This document shows, piece by piece, positions 34,005 through 42,863 of a stretch of DNA of 64,000 nucleotides; the first letter of the stretch is position 1; each line of letters begins with the position of its first letter. A model generated the notes under the pieces. The model saw only the letters and a program-made list of their open reading frames with translations. It was not told where the DNA came from and ran no database searches. The position numbers and the translations under genes are program-made. Source of the stretch: Nocardioides sp. CER19 (GTDB lineage Bacteria > Actinomycetota > Actinomycetes > Propionibacteriales > Nocardioidaceae); the NCBI RefSeq assembly GCF_029846275.1, contig NZ_JARVWS010000001.1, forward strand, positions 434,001 to 498,000, given 5' to 3'.

Positions 34005-34058
34005 GTGTCTCGAGGGCACTCAAGAGAGATCTGTCCGGCCTTTCGGCCTGGGCGCCTC

Positions 34059-35612
34059 TCAGCGGGCGAGCCGGGGCCCCTGGTCCAGCCACCACTGCGC
34101 GGCGGCGTCGAGCTGCGGGTCGACGCCCCTGACCTGGTCCGCGTGGCCGTGCATGCCGAGCATCGCGACGGCGGCGCGGCGCACCTCGCCCGCCGCGTCC
34201 GAGAGGCAGCCCACGACGGTCTGGATCACCTGGGCCGACGGGTCGGACGGCAGCCGGCCGAGCGCCGAGAGCGCGAGCCGTCGTTCCGACGGCGGGCGCG
34301 AGGACGCGGCGACCTCGGCGAGGGTGTCGGCGTGGCTGTCGTCGACGAGCCACGCGATCCCCTCGAGCGCGCTCTCGACCACCGCGTGGTCGCGGTGTCC
34401 CAGCAGCTCCAGGAAGCCCTGGCCGACCCGGCCGGCGTACTGGCTCGCTGCCAGGACCCCCAGGGCGGACGCCCGCCGCCTGAAGTGGGAGTGGAAGAGT
34501 CCGTCGCGGATGAGGTGCGTCAGCATGCCGTCGGACTCGATCCGCGGGCGTGCGCTCGTCGGGTTCGCGGTGGCCGTCACCTGGCGGGCACAGGTCGCCG
34601 CCGTGTCGCGCGCGACGATCTCGTGCGTGGCGAGGACCTGGTGCAGCGCCTTGCTGCGTACGGCGGCCTGCACCTGCTCGAGCTCGCCCTGCGGCAGCTG
34701 TGCCGCGGCGTCGGCGAGCTCGAAGCTGCCGGGATCTTGGCGGAGCTGGCGCACCAGCGTCTCGACGAGCCGGCTGTCGGCGCCGTCGAAGCCGCCGTCG
34801 GCCAGGAGCGCCGCCAGCGTGCGGGTGGCGTGGATGCGGACCGGCGGGTCCTCGCTCTCGACGAGGCGCAGCGCCAGCCGGCTCGCGTGGCGACCCGGGA
34901 TGCGCGTGAAGAGGTGCACGGGCTCGGCCCGACGGGCGACCCGCTCGTCGAGGATGACCTCGCCGATCGCGAGCAGCAGGTGGCGCTGGGCGCGCGGGTA
35001 GGCGATCAGCTTGCGCAAGGCGCTGGTCCGGGCGATGAAGCCGGTGGAGGCGGAGCGGCAGAACTCGTTGACCAGGACACGCGCCAGCACCTGCCAGTCG
35101 GCCTCGCGCAGGTAGACCGCGTCGGTCTTGATCACCCGCTGCGCGAGCTCCAGCCACTCCAGGCCGCTCGCACGGCCCTCGAGCGCCGCGTTGAGCAGCT
35201 CGTCGAGCCGCGGGTGCAGGTCGACGTCGTCGTCCTCGACGATGACGCCGTAGGCGGGGGTCCGCGGCGCGCGGACGAGGTCGAGGGCGCCGCGCATCTG
35301 GTAGGTCGGCACGCCCAGGACGTCCTCGTACGCCGCCAGGACCGACGTGCCGACACCCTGGGTGCCGGACTCCCACCGGCTCAGCCGGCTGGCGTCGCAG
35401 CTGACGCCGCGGTCGGTGAGGGCGGCCACGAAGTCGCGCCGCTGGGCGAACGACCCACCCCGGGCGAGCATCCGCGTCGTGCCCAGGAGCCACGCGGTGC
35501 GCGTACGCCGGTCGACGACCGAGGCCTCGGGGGCGACGCGCTCCTCCGGCGGACGGTAGGGGCGACCGTTGCGCGACTCGCGCGCCGGCAGGTCTCCCGG
35601 TGTCGTGCTCAT
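34059..35612 (-). CDS. HTH plus helical-repeat regulator, paralogue 1
   Basis: A 517-residue protein. Residues 30-90 carry a Cro/C1-like helix-turn-helix unit (RRDFVAALTDRGVSCDASRLSRWESG, then VLAAYEDVLGVP). The remaining 400 residues are alpha-helical repeats of HEAT or TPR type (RIHATRTLAALLADGG, AVVESALEGIAWLVDD, RRLALSALGRLPSDPSAQVIQ, RRAAVAMLGMHGHAD). A distinctive motif LFHSHFRRRASALGVLAAS is shared with the next gene. The ATG before STTPGDL is chosen for the GGAG upstream. No catalytic residues are seen. By architecture it could be a DNA-binding regulator whose repeat domain senses a peptide or protein; this is inference. Confidence 0.75.
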   Translation of the reverse strand: MSTTPGDLPARESRNGRPYRPPEERVAPEASVVDRRTRTAWLLGTTRMLARGGSFAQRRDFVAALTDRGVSCDASRLSRWESGTQGVGTSVLAAYEDVLGVPTYQMRGALDLVRAPRTPAYGVIVEDDDVDLHPRLDELLNAALEGRASGLEWLELAQRVIKTDAVYLREADWQVLARVLVNEFCRSASTGFIARTSALRKLIAYPRAQRHLLLAIGEVILDERVARRAEPVHLFTRIPGRHASRLALRLVESEDPPVRIHATRTLAALLADGGFDGADSRLVETLVRQLRQDPGSFELADAAAQLPQGELEQVQAAVRSKALHQVLATHEIVARDTAATCARQVTATANPTSARPRIESDGMLTHLIRDGLFHSHFRRRASALGVLAASQYAGRVGQGFLELLGHRDHAVVESALEGIAWLVDDSHADTLAEVAASSRPPSERRLALSALGRLPSDPSAQVIQTVVGCLSDAAGEVRRAAVAMLGMHGHADQVRGVDPQLDAAAQWWLDQGPRLAR

Positions 35613-35704
35613 GGCTCCGTCTCTGGCCGCGTCGGCCATTTACTCGTCTTAAGGTCTTCTTAACGTTCTCTCATGTAAAGGCCTGAAAACGAATTCCTGA
35701 CCCC

Positions 35705-37276
35705 TCACGAGGTGAGGCGCGATCCTGCGGTCTGCCACCACTTCGCGTTGGCGAGGGCCCGGTCGAGGCCCTCGCGCCCGTCGCCGAGCTGCCGCAGCCT
35801 CTCCGGATCCGTGACCAGCCCGCCGAGCCCGTGCATCCCGAGGGCGTAGGAGACCGCGTCGACGTGACGCCGCGTCGACCACGGCGCGTCGCTGGAGAGG
35901 AGCACCTGGGCCTGCCGCTCGGTGAGCGGGTAGGGGTTGTTGCCCAGGGCGACGAGCGCGACGCGCTGCGTCTCCCCGTCCGAGTCGGCAGCCATCCCGA
36001 GCAGCGTGGGCAGCTGCGCGGTCGTCGTGCAGTAGCGCATCAGGCGCGCGACGGCCGTCCTCACGCGAGCGTCCGGGCCGCCGACGACCACCGCGCAACC
36101 CGCGGCGACGGCGTCGCGGTAGGGGCTGGACATGAGGAGGTACGCCGCCTGACGGCGCCGCTGGTCGTGGGAGTGGAAGAGCGCTTCGCGGAGCAGCCGC
36201 TCGAGCATCGAGTCCGGTTCGCGCAGCGGCGCCGGCGCCGCGGCCTGGACCGCCTGGACGAGCTGCCGCGCGCTCGACTCGGCGAGCTCGGCCGGGACCG
36301 TCTCGCTGTTGCGGTCCACCGTCGCCAGGGCCGGGTGGTCCGGGAGGGCGGACCGGACCCGCTCGGCGGCCGCCGGGGGCAGTCGCCGCGCGACGTCGGC
36401 CAGGTGGACGGCCGCGCCGGACGCTCGCAGGCCGTCGAGGAGGACCGGCTCCAGCTCGGGCAAGGCCTCCTCGTCGAAGTGTCCGGTCGCGAGCAGCCAG
36501 CCGGCCGCGCGGAGAGCGCCCCGCCGCACGCTGTCCGAGCCCTCGCGCAGCAGCCGCATCGCGAGGGCCGTCGCGTCCGGGCCGGGCACGGCGGCGGCGA
36601 GCGAGGCCGCGTCGGCGCGGCGCACGGCGCCGGGCTCGGCGACGTACTCCTCGAGCGCGGAGACGAGGTGGGGTCCGACGACGGGGTGGGCGAACAGGCG
36701 GCGCAACGCGGCGCGACGGGTCAGGTAGGCGACGTGCAGGGAGCGGCTGGCCTCGTGGATGAGCTGGCGGCTCAGGGTCGCCCAGAGCTCGCGGCGGAGG
36801 TAGATCGGCGGGCGGTGGCTCAGCTCGTCGGCCAACGTGAACCAGTCGGCGCCGTTCGGGGCACCGTCGAGGACGACCTCCATGAGGCGGTCGAACTTCT
36901 CGTCGGTCGGCCGCTGGCGGACCGCCGTCGCAGGCAGCGCGGGGCCCAGCGTCAGCGCGGCGGCACGCAGCGAGTGCCGCGGGAGGCCGAGCACCTTCTC
37001 GTAGCCGGTCAGGACGGCGGCCGGCACGGGTCCGCTCCCGGACTCCCACCGGCTGACCCGGCTCTCGTCGCAGGCGAACCCGCCGCTCTCGGCGAGCGCC
37101 GGGACGAACGTACGTCGGGTGGCGTACTCGCCGTCGAGCGCGCTCAGGCGCCGCGTGCCGAGCAGCCACGCGATCCGCGCGTCGGCGCCGCCGGTCGGGT
37201 CGGCGTAGGGCGAGGAGTCGACGGGCGGTCGGAAAGGGCGACCGCGCTTGCGTCGCTCGCGCGACGTCTGATCCAC
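35705..37276 (-). CDS. HTH plus helical-repeat regulator, paralogue 2
   Basis: A 523-residue paralogue of the downstream gene, sharing the basic start (RGRPFRPP versus NGRPYRPP), IAWLLGT, the HTH (RRTFVPALAESGGFACDESRVSRWESG, VLTGYEKVLGLP), the LYLRRELW region and ALFHSHDQRRRQAAYLLMSS. Identity is moderate, so the duplication is not recent. The GTG start is chosen for AAGGGG 8 bases upstream and for agreement with the paralogue's length; a GTG 24 bases earlier is possible. The two genes are in tandem, 92 bases apart, with an AT-richer spacer (35640-35704) that may hold a promoter for the second. Function unknown. Confidence 0.75.
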   Translation of the reverse strand: MDQTSRERRKRGRPFRPPVDSSPYADPTGGADARIAWLLGTRRLSALDGEYATRRTFVPALAESGGFACDESRVSRWESGSGPVPAAVLTGYEKVLGLPRHSLRAAALTLGPALPATAVRQRPTDEKFDRLMEVVLDGAPNGADWFTLADELSHRPPIYLRRELWATLSRQLIHEASRSLHVAYLTRRAALRRLFAHPVVGPHLVSALEEYVAEPGAVRRADAASLAAAVPGPDATALAMRLLREGSDSVRRGALRAAGWLLATGHFDEEALPELEPVLLDGLRASGAAVHLADVARRLPPAAAERVRSALPDHPALATVDRNSETVPAELAESSARQLVQAVQAAAPAPLREPDSMLERLLREALFHSHDQRRRQAAYLLMSSPYRDAVAAGCAVVVGGPDARVRTAVARLMRYCTTTAQLPTLLGMAADSDGETQRVALVALGNNPYPLTERQAQVLLSSDAPWSTRRHVDAVSYALGMHGLGGLVTDPERLRQLGDGREGLDRALANAKWWQTAGSRLTS

Positions 37277-37391
37277 CCGCCAACCCCTTGAAACCGACAC
37301 ACCGGAAGGGGTCCAAACTCGCCGGATCGGGTGGGGGCGACGGGGTTGTTGCAGAAGGTAAAAACCCGGTGCAAAAAACTCAGGTGGAAAT

Positions 37392-37409
37392 CTGGGCAGA
37401 AAGGCCCAG
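37392..37409 (-). terminator. Hairpin downstream of tRNA-Ser(TGA)
   Basis: CTGGGC and GCCCAG pair around a 6-base loop. On the minus strand ATTT follows. It lies about 60 bases beyond the tRNA 3' end and may end its transcript ahead of the regulator gene. Confidence 0.45.
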
Positions 37410-37466
37410 GTCCGCTCGAGCGGTGGGTTCCGTTGTCGGAGCGGGTGCTACCGAGTCTGCGCGTCG

Positions 37467-37554
37467 TGGCAGAGGGGGCGGGATTCGAACCCGCGGTAGG
37501 TCTCCCTACGACCGCTTTCAAGGCGGTTCCGATCGGCCACTCCGGCACCCCTCC
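37467..37554 (-). tRNA. tRNA-Ser (anticodon TGA)
   Basis: A class II tRNA with acceptor stem GGAGGGG, anticodon stem-loop CCGCC-TTGAAAG-CGG giving TGA, a long variable arm (TCGTAGGGAGACCTACCG region) and T-arm GCGGGTTCGAATCCCGC. Discriminator base G73, as expected for serine, is followed by an encoded CCA. Confidence 0.95.
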
Positions 37555-37595
37555 GTGGCTGCCGGGGCAGCGCACCAGGGGAGTCTAACGGCGGC

Positions 37596-37976
37596 TCACT
37601 CCTCGCCGCCGAGCTCCATCTCCACGTCGTCGTAGACCAGGTCGTGCACGTGCTGGACATGGTGCGCGATGTCGATGACCAGGCGCTTCAGGTCGCGACG
37701 TACCTCCTCGGCATCGTGCTCCTCGAGCACCGCCGGGGTGAGCGCGCTGAGCCGGGTGAGCAGGCTGTTGCGCTCGCGGAACGCCGCGCCGCCCCGAGCG
37801 GCGAGCCAGCCCTCCTGCGGGCCGAGCGTCTCGGCGACGAGCCTGTCGCGCACGGTCGCGAGCCGCTGCCGCACCGCCCAGCGCCAGTTCCCCAGCGGTA
37901 CGCCGGCGCCACGGGGCGCGTCGAGGGCGTGGTCGAGGGCGCGCAGAGCATCGGAGGTGCCCCCGGCGACAGCCAT
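37596..37976 (-). CDS. Conserved helical protein of unknown function (126 aa)
   Basis: A 126-residue, probably all-helical cytoplasmic protein (ALRALDHALDAPRGAGVPLGNWRWAVRQRL ... FRERNSLLTRLSALTPAVLEEH ... KRLVIDIAHHVQHVHDLVYDDVEMELGGEE). The even spacing of hydrophobic residues and lack of Arg/Pro runs argue that it is real. The paired His in the last helix (HHVQHVHDL) are noticeable but no family is recognised. A GTG 18 bases upstream is an alternative start. It is divergent from the PH-domain gene and ends 42 bases from the serine tRNA. Confidence 0.65.
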   Translation of the reverse strand: MAVAGGTSDALRALDHALDAPRGAGVPLGNWRWAVRQRLATVRDRLVAETLGPQEGWLAARGGAAFRERNSLLTRLSALTPAVLEEHDAEEVRRDLKRLVIDIAHHVQHVHDLVYDDVEMELGGEE

Positions 37977-38054
37977 GCCCCAAGTGTGAGCCACGTCACT
38001 CGGCCGGACAACCCCGATGCCATCCCGGCGCGGTGTCCGGGAGACAATCGCGCC

Positions 38055-38522
38055 ATGTCAGAGCAGGACCCGCAGCAGCAGTACGTCGACTACCGCCTCG
38101 CGCCTCTCGTGACGGTGCGCTTCATCGGGTTCTACCTCTGCCTGCTGGCCGTCGTCGTGTTCATCGTGACGCCCCTGGTCATCCTGGCGGACTGGTCGCT
38201 CGACGTCATTGTCATCGTCGCGATCCTCGGGCTGATCGGGCTCGCCGTGACGGGCTGGTGGCTGCGCTCCCGCGCCTACATCATGCGGGCCGCGCCCGAC
38301 GGCTACAGCGTGCGGATGGTGCGCGGAGCCGGGGTGAAGGCGGCGCGCTGGACCCAGGTCGAGGACGCGATCACGACGACCATCCACGACGAGCCCTGCG
38401 TCGTCCTGCGCCTCAAGGACGGCGGCACCACGACGATCCCGGTCTCGGTGCTCGCCGTCGACCGGGAGCAGTTCGTCCGCGAGCTGCAGCAGCACCTTCA
38501 GCACGGTCACCGCCTGAAGTAG
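38055..38522 (+). CDS. Two-helix membrane protein with PH-like domain
   Basis: A 155-residue protein: short N-terminal tail, two transmembrane helices (VRFIGFYLCLLAVVVFIVTP and LDVIVIVAILGLIGLAVTGW), then a bacterial PH-like beta domain (AYIMRAAPDGYSVRMVRGAGVKAARWTQVEDAI ... IPVSVLAVDREQFVRELQQHL). Proteins of this layout are common in actinobacteria and lack a firm role. It is convergent with the permease gene, 12 bases away. Confidence 0.78.
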   Translation: MSEQDPQQQYVDYRLAPLVTVRFIGFYLCLLAVVVFIVTPLVILADWSLDVIVIVAILGLIGLAVTGWWLRSRAYIMRAAPDGYSVRMVRGAGVKAARWTQVEDAITTTIHDEPCVVLRLKDGGTTTIPVSVLAVDREQFVRELQQHLQHGHRLK

Positions 38523-38534
38523 CCGGCACCGCGC

Positions 38535-40481
38535 TCAGCCTGCGTGCAGGTGGGGCCGTCGACCGCGGTCAGGCTCCGCGCGGCGCAGCACCTCACGGGT
38601 GACGGGCGCGACCTCGCCGGCGCCGAACAGCAGGAACTTGAGGAGCTGCGCGACGGGACTGCCCTCCGTCCACTCGAAGTAGATGTGCGGCCGCACCCCG
38701 GTCTTGTTCCGCAGGTCCAGGACCAGCGCCGCCAGCGCGTTCGGCACCGACGGCGCCTCCAGGGTGAGGACCCGGTAGTGCCCGTGCATCACCGCGCCAC
38801 GCACCTGCAGGGCCCCCTCGAAGTCGCTGTAGTCCTTGACCGTCACCTCGACGAAGACCAGGTCCGAGGTGTCGGCCAGGTCGTGGTCGTCCGTGATCTG
38901 ACGCAGCTTGTCGCGGTACTCCTCGACGTCGCGGGAGCCGGGCTCGTTGGCGACGAGCCGGAGCGCACGTCGCGAGCAGTCGCGGATGAACCGCTCCGCC
39001 TTGGCGTCGTACTCGATGTCGAGCGTGCGCAGCTCGAACGCCCGCACGACCCGGGAGAGCAGCGAGACCAGGATGATCGCCGCGATGAAGCAGGCGCCGA
39101 TCTTCACGCCGTCCGGCCGCTCGGCCACGTTGACGACCGTCGTGTAGACGAAGACCAGGGCGACGACGCCGAACAGGATCGTCTGGAACCGTTGCCGGGC
39201 CTTCCGGGCGGCCAGCGTCACCGCGACCGCCGCCGACGTGATCAGGACCAGGACGCCGGTCGCGTAGGCGCCACCCTGGGCGTCCACGTTGGCGTCGAAG
39301 ATCCAGGTGATGAGGAAGCCCACGGCGGTCAGGACCAGGACGAGCGGCCGTACGGCGCCCGCCCACTCCGGCGACATGCCGTAGCGCGGCAGGTAGCGGG
39401 GGATGAGGTTGAGCATGCCGGCCATCGCGGACGCGCCGGCGAACCAGAGGATCGCGATGGTCGAGACGTCGTAGACGGTGCCGAAGCTCTCGCCGAGGTA
39501 GGTGTGGGCGAGGAACGCCAGCGCGCGGCCGTTCGCCTTCCCGCCCGCCTCGAACTCGTCCGCCGGGATGAGCACGGTGGTCAGCAGGCTCGAGCAGAGC
39601 AGGTAACAGCTCATGATGATCGCCGCGGTCGTGAGCAGCTTCTTGGTGTTGCGGATCCGGACGGCGGGCCGGCGCGGGCGGTCGTCGACCGCCCCGCGTA
39701 CGTGCGGCATCACCGCGACCCCGGTCTCGAAGCCGGACAGGCCCAGTGCCAGCTTCGGGAAGAGCGTGAGCGCGACCGCCACCATCACGAACACGTTGCC
39801 GTGCTGCTGGGTGAGCGCGCTGCTCCAGTCGGTGACCAGGTGCCCGTGCTCGACGACGTGCGCCGCGGCAGCCACCATCACGACGAGGTTGAGGGCGAGG
39901 TAGCTCGTGACGAGCACGAGGGCGATCCCGATCGCTTCGCTGAAGCCCTTGAGGAACACGGCACCCAGCAGCGCCAGCATCGTGAGGGTGATCAGCATCT
40001 GGTGCCCGTCGAGGAACGTCGGTGCGTGTGGGTTCTCGATGAGGTGGACGCTGGCGTCGGCGGCCGAGAGCGTCGTCGTGACGATGAAGTCGGTCAGCGC
40101 GAAGCCCAGCAGCGCGAGCACGAAGAGCTTCCCGCGCCAGAACGGCAGCAGCCGCTCGAGCATCGCGATCGAGCCCTGGCCGTGGGGACTCTCCTCGGCC
40201 ACCCGGCGGTAGACGGGCAGGGCGCCGAGCAGGGTCAGCAGCACGAGGATGACGGTCGCGATCGGGCTGAGCAGTCCGGCGGCGAGGAAGGCGATGCCGG
40301 GCTGGTAGCCCAGCGTGGAGAAGTAGTCCAGGCCGGTCAGGCACATGACCTTCCACCACGGCTCGGGCCTCTCGCCCTGCGGCTGCGCAGCGTGAGGGCC
40401 GACCTGGGTCGCGGGCTCCGGCCGGTAGAACAGCCAGGCCTTGAAGCCGGCGCGCACGGGCTGGCGCAGGGTGATGGACAT
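38535..40481 (-). CDS. APC-superfamily permease, possibly potassium uptake
   Basis: A 648-residue transporter with about 12 transmembrane helices (residues 45-480) and a cytoplasmic C-terminal domain of about 165 residues ([21 protein letters not shown] ... [21 protein letters not shown] ... [28 protein letters not shown]). The unwound helix-1 region is [22 protein letters not shown] ([20 protein letters not shown]), as in the amino acid-polyamine-organocation superfamily, which includes the K+ importer KimA. It is divergent from the kdp operon across a shared repeat-filled promoter region, which suggests a K+ role. That is inference; amino acid transport remains possible. The ATG before SITLRQP is chosen. 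Confidence 0.8.
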   Translation of the reverse strand: MSITLRQPVRAGFKAWLFYRPEPATQVGPHAAQPQGERPEPWWKVMCLTGLDYFSTLGYQPGIAFLAAGLLSPIATVILVLLTLLGALPVYRRVAEESPHGQGSIAMLERLLPFWRGKLFVLALLGFALTDFIVTTTLSAADASVHLIENPHAPTFLDGHQMLITLTMLALLGAVFLKGFSEAIGIALVLVTSYLALNLVVMVAAAAHVVEHGHLVTDWSSALTQQHGNVFVMVAVALTLFPKLALGLSGFETGVAVMPHVRGAVDDRPRRPAVRIRNTKKLLTTAAIIMSCYLLCSSLLTTVLIPADEFEAGGKANGRALAFLAHTYLGESFGTVYDVSTIAILWFAGASAMAGMLNLIPRYLPRYGMSPEWAGAVRPLVLVLTAVGFLITWIFDANVDAQGGAYATGVLVLITSAAVAVTLAARKARQRFQTILFGVVALVFVYTTVVNVAERPDGVKIGACFIAAIILVSLLSRVVRAFELRTLDIEYDAKAERFIRDCSRRALRLVANEPGSRDVEEYRDKLRQITDDHDLADTSDLVFVEVTVKDYSDFEGALQVRGAVMHGHYRVLTLEAPSVPNALAALVLDLRNKTGVRPHIYFEWTEGSPVAQLLKFLLFGAGEVAPVTREVLRRAEPDRGRRPHLHAG

Positions 40482-40517
40482 ACCACCATCCAAGGTGCCC
40501 GGAGCCGTTCGAGGTCG

Positions 40518-40616
40518 GTTCCTAACGCGTTCCTAACGCCGTTCCCGCGCTCGTTCCCGCGCTGCCGATCCGGCCCGGCGTTAGGGGCGCGTTAGCCGTC
40601 GTTAGAGCCGCGTTAG
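40518..40616. promoter_or_regulatory. Phased repeat array between permease and kdp genes
   Basis: Four GTTCC units start at 40518, 40529, 40541 and 40553; the first two continue as CTAACGC. Four units of (G/T)CGTTAG start at 40578, 40589, 40599 and 40610. Spacing is 10-12 bp, one helical turn. CTAACGC and GCGTTAG are complements, so the two halves face each other. OmpR-type regulators such as KdpE bind direct repeats with this spacing, so this is the likely K+-responsive control region for both directions. Confidence 0.7.
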
Positions 40617-40657
40617 GAGGCCCCCGCTCGCGGTCGCCGCCGCCTTCACTGGGAGCC

Positions 40658-41032
40658 GTGACCAACCGACCCCACCCCCTCGACCAGGTCGAGTTCCGCT
40701 TCGGCATCGGTGCCGGAGGGCTCGTGCTGGCCGTCATCGTCGCCCGCCTCGCCGGCCTCGACGAGGCACACGCCGCCGTGCTCCTGCTCGGCGTCACCGC
40801 CGCGCTCGGTGCGACAGTCAGCCGTGCCCTCGCCGCGCTGCTCGGCCTCACGGCCTGGGCGCTGCTCACCGGCTTCGTCACGCACCGGTACGGCGTCCTG
40901 ACGTTCGCGCTCTCCGACCTGCTGCTGATGACCGCGCTGCTCGCGGGCGCGCTCGGCGGCAGCTCGGTCGCGACCCACGCGGTCCGTCACCACCGGACGC
41001 CGCACCGGTCGACGTACGGGAGGACCGCATGA
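40658..41032 (+). CDS. Four-helix membrane protein, DUF4118-like, at head of kdp operon
   Basis: A 124-residue protein with four hydrophobic segments (GIGAGGLVLAVIVARLAGL, AVLLLGVTAALGATVS, ALAALLGLTAWALLTGFVTH, SDLLLMTALLAGALGGSS). The layout resembles the DUF4118 four-helix membrane unit of KdpD, here free-standing without sensor or kinase. It starts at GTG downstream of the repeat array and its stop overlaps the next small gene (ATGA), so it is the first gene of the kdp transcript. A role in sensing or in tuning KdpD is possible but not shown. Confidence 0.7.
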   Translation: MTNRPHPLDQVEFRFGIGAGGLVLAVIVARLAGLDEAHAAVLLLGVTAALGATVSRALAALLGLTAWALLTGFVTHRYGVLTFALSDLLLMTALLAGALGGSSVATHAVRHHRTPHRSTYGRTA

Positions 41033-41112
41033 GCGACGTCCTCTACCTCGCCATCACGATCGCGTTCTTCGTCCTCGCCGCCCTGCTGACCAAGGCGGTG
41101 GGGCGACTGTGA
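41029..41112 (+). CDS. 27-residue single-helix membrane peptide in kdp operon
   Basis: A 28-codon frame starting in an ATGA overlap with the upstream gene and ending in a GTGA overlap with kdpF. It encodes MSDVLYLAITIAFFVLAALL followed by TKAVGRL: one transmembrane helix with a short basic tail. The double overlap and clean hydrophobic composition argue for translation. It resembles KdpF in size but not in sequence and may be a further small subunit or stabiliser of the Kdp complex. Confidence 0.72.
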   Translation: MSDVLYLAITIAFFVLAALLTKAVGRL

Positions 41113-41198
41113 GCGCCGAGAACCTCGTCGGCCTGATCGTCAGCGCCCTCCTCCTCGGCTACCTGCTGCTGGCCCTCGTCCTCCCGGAGAAGTTCTAG
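41109..41198 (+). CDS. kdpF: KdpF, small subunit of the K+-transporting ATPase
   Basis: A 29-residue single-helix peptide (NLVGLIVSALLLGYLLLALV, ending PEKF) in the canonical place directly before kdpA. KdpF stabilises the KdpABC complex in the membrane. GTG start overlapping the preceding stop; kdpA begins 3 bases after its stop, and GGAGAAG within its 3' end serves as the kdpA ribosome site. Confidence 0.88.
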   Translation: MSAENLVGLIVSALLLGYLLLALVLPEKF

Positions 41199-41201
41199 AA
41201 C

Positions 41202-42863
41202 ATGAGTGACACCACCGCCGGCCTGCTCCAGGTCGGCCTCCTCCTCGCTGCCCTCGCCCTCTGCTACCGCCCGCTCGGCGGCTACATGGCGCGGGTCTTC
41301 ACCTCCGAGCGCGATCTGCGCGTCGAGAAGGTGATCTACCGCCTCGTCGGCGTCGACTCCAAGGCCGACCAGCGCTGGTCGGCGTACGCCGTCTCACTGC
41401 TGGCGTTCTCCTTCGCGAGCGTCGTGCTCCTCTACGCCCTGCTGCGGCTGCAGGAGCACCTGCCGCTGTCGATCGGCATGGCCGGCGTCGACCCGGCGCT
41501 CGCGTTCAACACCGCCGCGTCGTTCGTCACCAACACCAACTGGCAGGCGTACTCCGGCGAGACCGCCATGGGCCACCTCGCCCAGATGGGCGGCCTCGCT
41601 GTCCAGAACTTCGTCTCCGGCGCCGTCGGCATCGCCGTCGCCGTCGCACTGATCCGCGGGTTCACCCGGTCGCGCACCGACCGGCTCGGCAACTTCTGGG
41701 TCGACCTCGTGCGGGCGTGCTTCCGCATCCTGCTGCCGATCGCCGTCGTGTCGACGGTGGTGCTGATCGCCAGCGGCGTCGTCCAGAACCTGTCCGGCGG
41801 CACCGACATCGCGACGCTGGCCGGCGGACACCAGACGATCACCGGCGGCCCGGTGGCGTCGCAGGAGGTCATCAAGGAGCTGGGCACCAACGGTGGCGGG
41901 TTCTACAACGCCAACTCGGCCCACCCGTTCGAGAACCCGACCCCCTTCACCAACCTCTTCGAGATCTTCCTCCTCCTGCTCATCCCCGTCTCCCTCACGC
42001 GGACCTTCGGCCTGATGGTCGGGGACCGGAAGCAGGGGTACGCCGTCCTCGGTGTGATGGCCTCGATCTGGGCGGTCCTCGTCGTGGCCGTCACCACTCT
42101 CGAGGTCCGCCACCCAGGGGTCGCCCTGCAGGCGGCCGGCGGCGCGATGGAGGGCAAGGAGACCCGGTTCGGCGAATGGGCGTCGTCCCTGTTCGCCGTC
42201 TCCACCACCGGTACGTCGACCGGGGCCGTGGACTCGTTCCACTCCTCCTACACCGGTGTCGGTGGCGGCCTGCTGATCTTCAACATGGGTCTCGGTGAGA
42301 TCGCTCCCGGCGGTGTCGGGACCGGGCTCTACGGGATGCTCGTCCTGGCGATCCTCACCGTCTTCGTCGCCGGCCTGATGGTCGGCCGGACGCCGGAGTA
42401 CCTCCGCAAGAAGATCACCGCCCGGGAGATGAAGCTGGTCTCCCTCAACATCCTCACCATGCCGCTCCTGGTGCTGATCGGCACCGGCATCGCGATGTCG
42501 TTCGCGGCTCCGCGGGCGTCGATGCTCAACGCCGGACCGCACGGGTTGTCCGAGGTGCTCTACGCCTTCGTGTCGGCGTCCAACAACAACGGCTCGGCGT
42601 TCGCCGGCCTCTCGGCGAACACCGACTTCTACAACATCGCCCTCGGCCTGTGCATGCTCGCCGGGCGCTTCGTGCCGATCGTGCTGGTGCTGGCCCTGGC
42701 CGGCTCCCTCGCCAGGCAGGCGGAAGTGCCCCGCACCGGTGGCACGCTCCCGACCCACGGCCCGCTCTTCGCCGGCATGCTCGGCGGCGTCGCGGTCATC
42801 GTCGCGGGCCTGACCTTCTTCCCCGTCCTCGCTCTCGGTCCCCTCGCGGAAGGCCTCGCATGA
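41202..42863 (+). CDS. kdpA: KdpA, potassium-translocating subunit
   Basis: A 553-residue channel-like subunit of the high-affinity KdpFABC pump. It has about ten transmembrane helices and selectivity-filter loops of the four-fold pseudo-repeat: [33 protein letters not shown], the [16 protein letters not shown] segment and [12 protein letters not shown]. Length is normal. The stop overlaps the kdpB start (ATGA), ensuring coupled translation. Confidence 0.97.
   Translation: MSDTTAGLLQVGLLLAALALCYRPLGGYMARVFTSERDLRVEKVIYRLVGVDSKADQRWSAYAVSLLAFSFASVVLLYALLRLQEHLPLSIGMAGVDPALAFNTAASFVTNTNWQAYSGETAMGHLAQMGGLAVQNFVSGAVGIAVAVALIRGFTRSRTDRLGNFWVDLVRACFRILLPIAVVSTVVLIASGVVQNLSGGTDIATLAGGHQTITGGPVASQEVIKELGTNGGGFYNANSAHPFENPTPFTNLFEIFLLLLIPVSLTRTFGLMVGDRKQGYAVLGVMASIWAVLVVAVTTLEVRHPGVALQAAGGAMEGKETRFGEWASSLFAVSTTGTSTGAVDSFHSSYTGVGGGLLIFNMGLGEIAPGGVGTGLYGMLVLAILTVFVAGLMVGRTPEYLRKKITAREMKLVSLNILTMPLLVLIGTGIAMSFAAPRASMLNAGPHGLSEVLYAFVSASNNNGSAFAGLSANTDFYNIALGLCMLAGRFVPIVLVLALAGSLARQAEVPRTGGTLPTHGPLFAGMLGGVAVIVAGLTFFPVLALGPLAEGLA

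Noticed and set aside
33917..34132. A 71-codon plus-strand frame in the convergent gap
   Set aside because: It runs through the T-run terminator and into the regulator gene, has no ribosome site, and no recognisable composition.
40518..40616. A CRISPR-like or origin (iteron) array
   Set aside because: Units are only 5-7 bp with one-helical-turn spacing and no spacers; the position between divergent potassium genes fits a regulator array.
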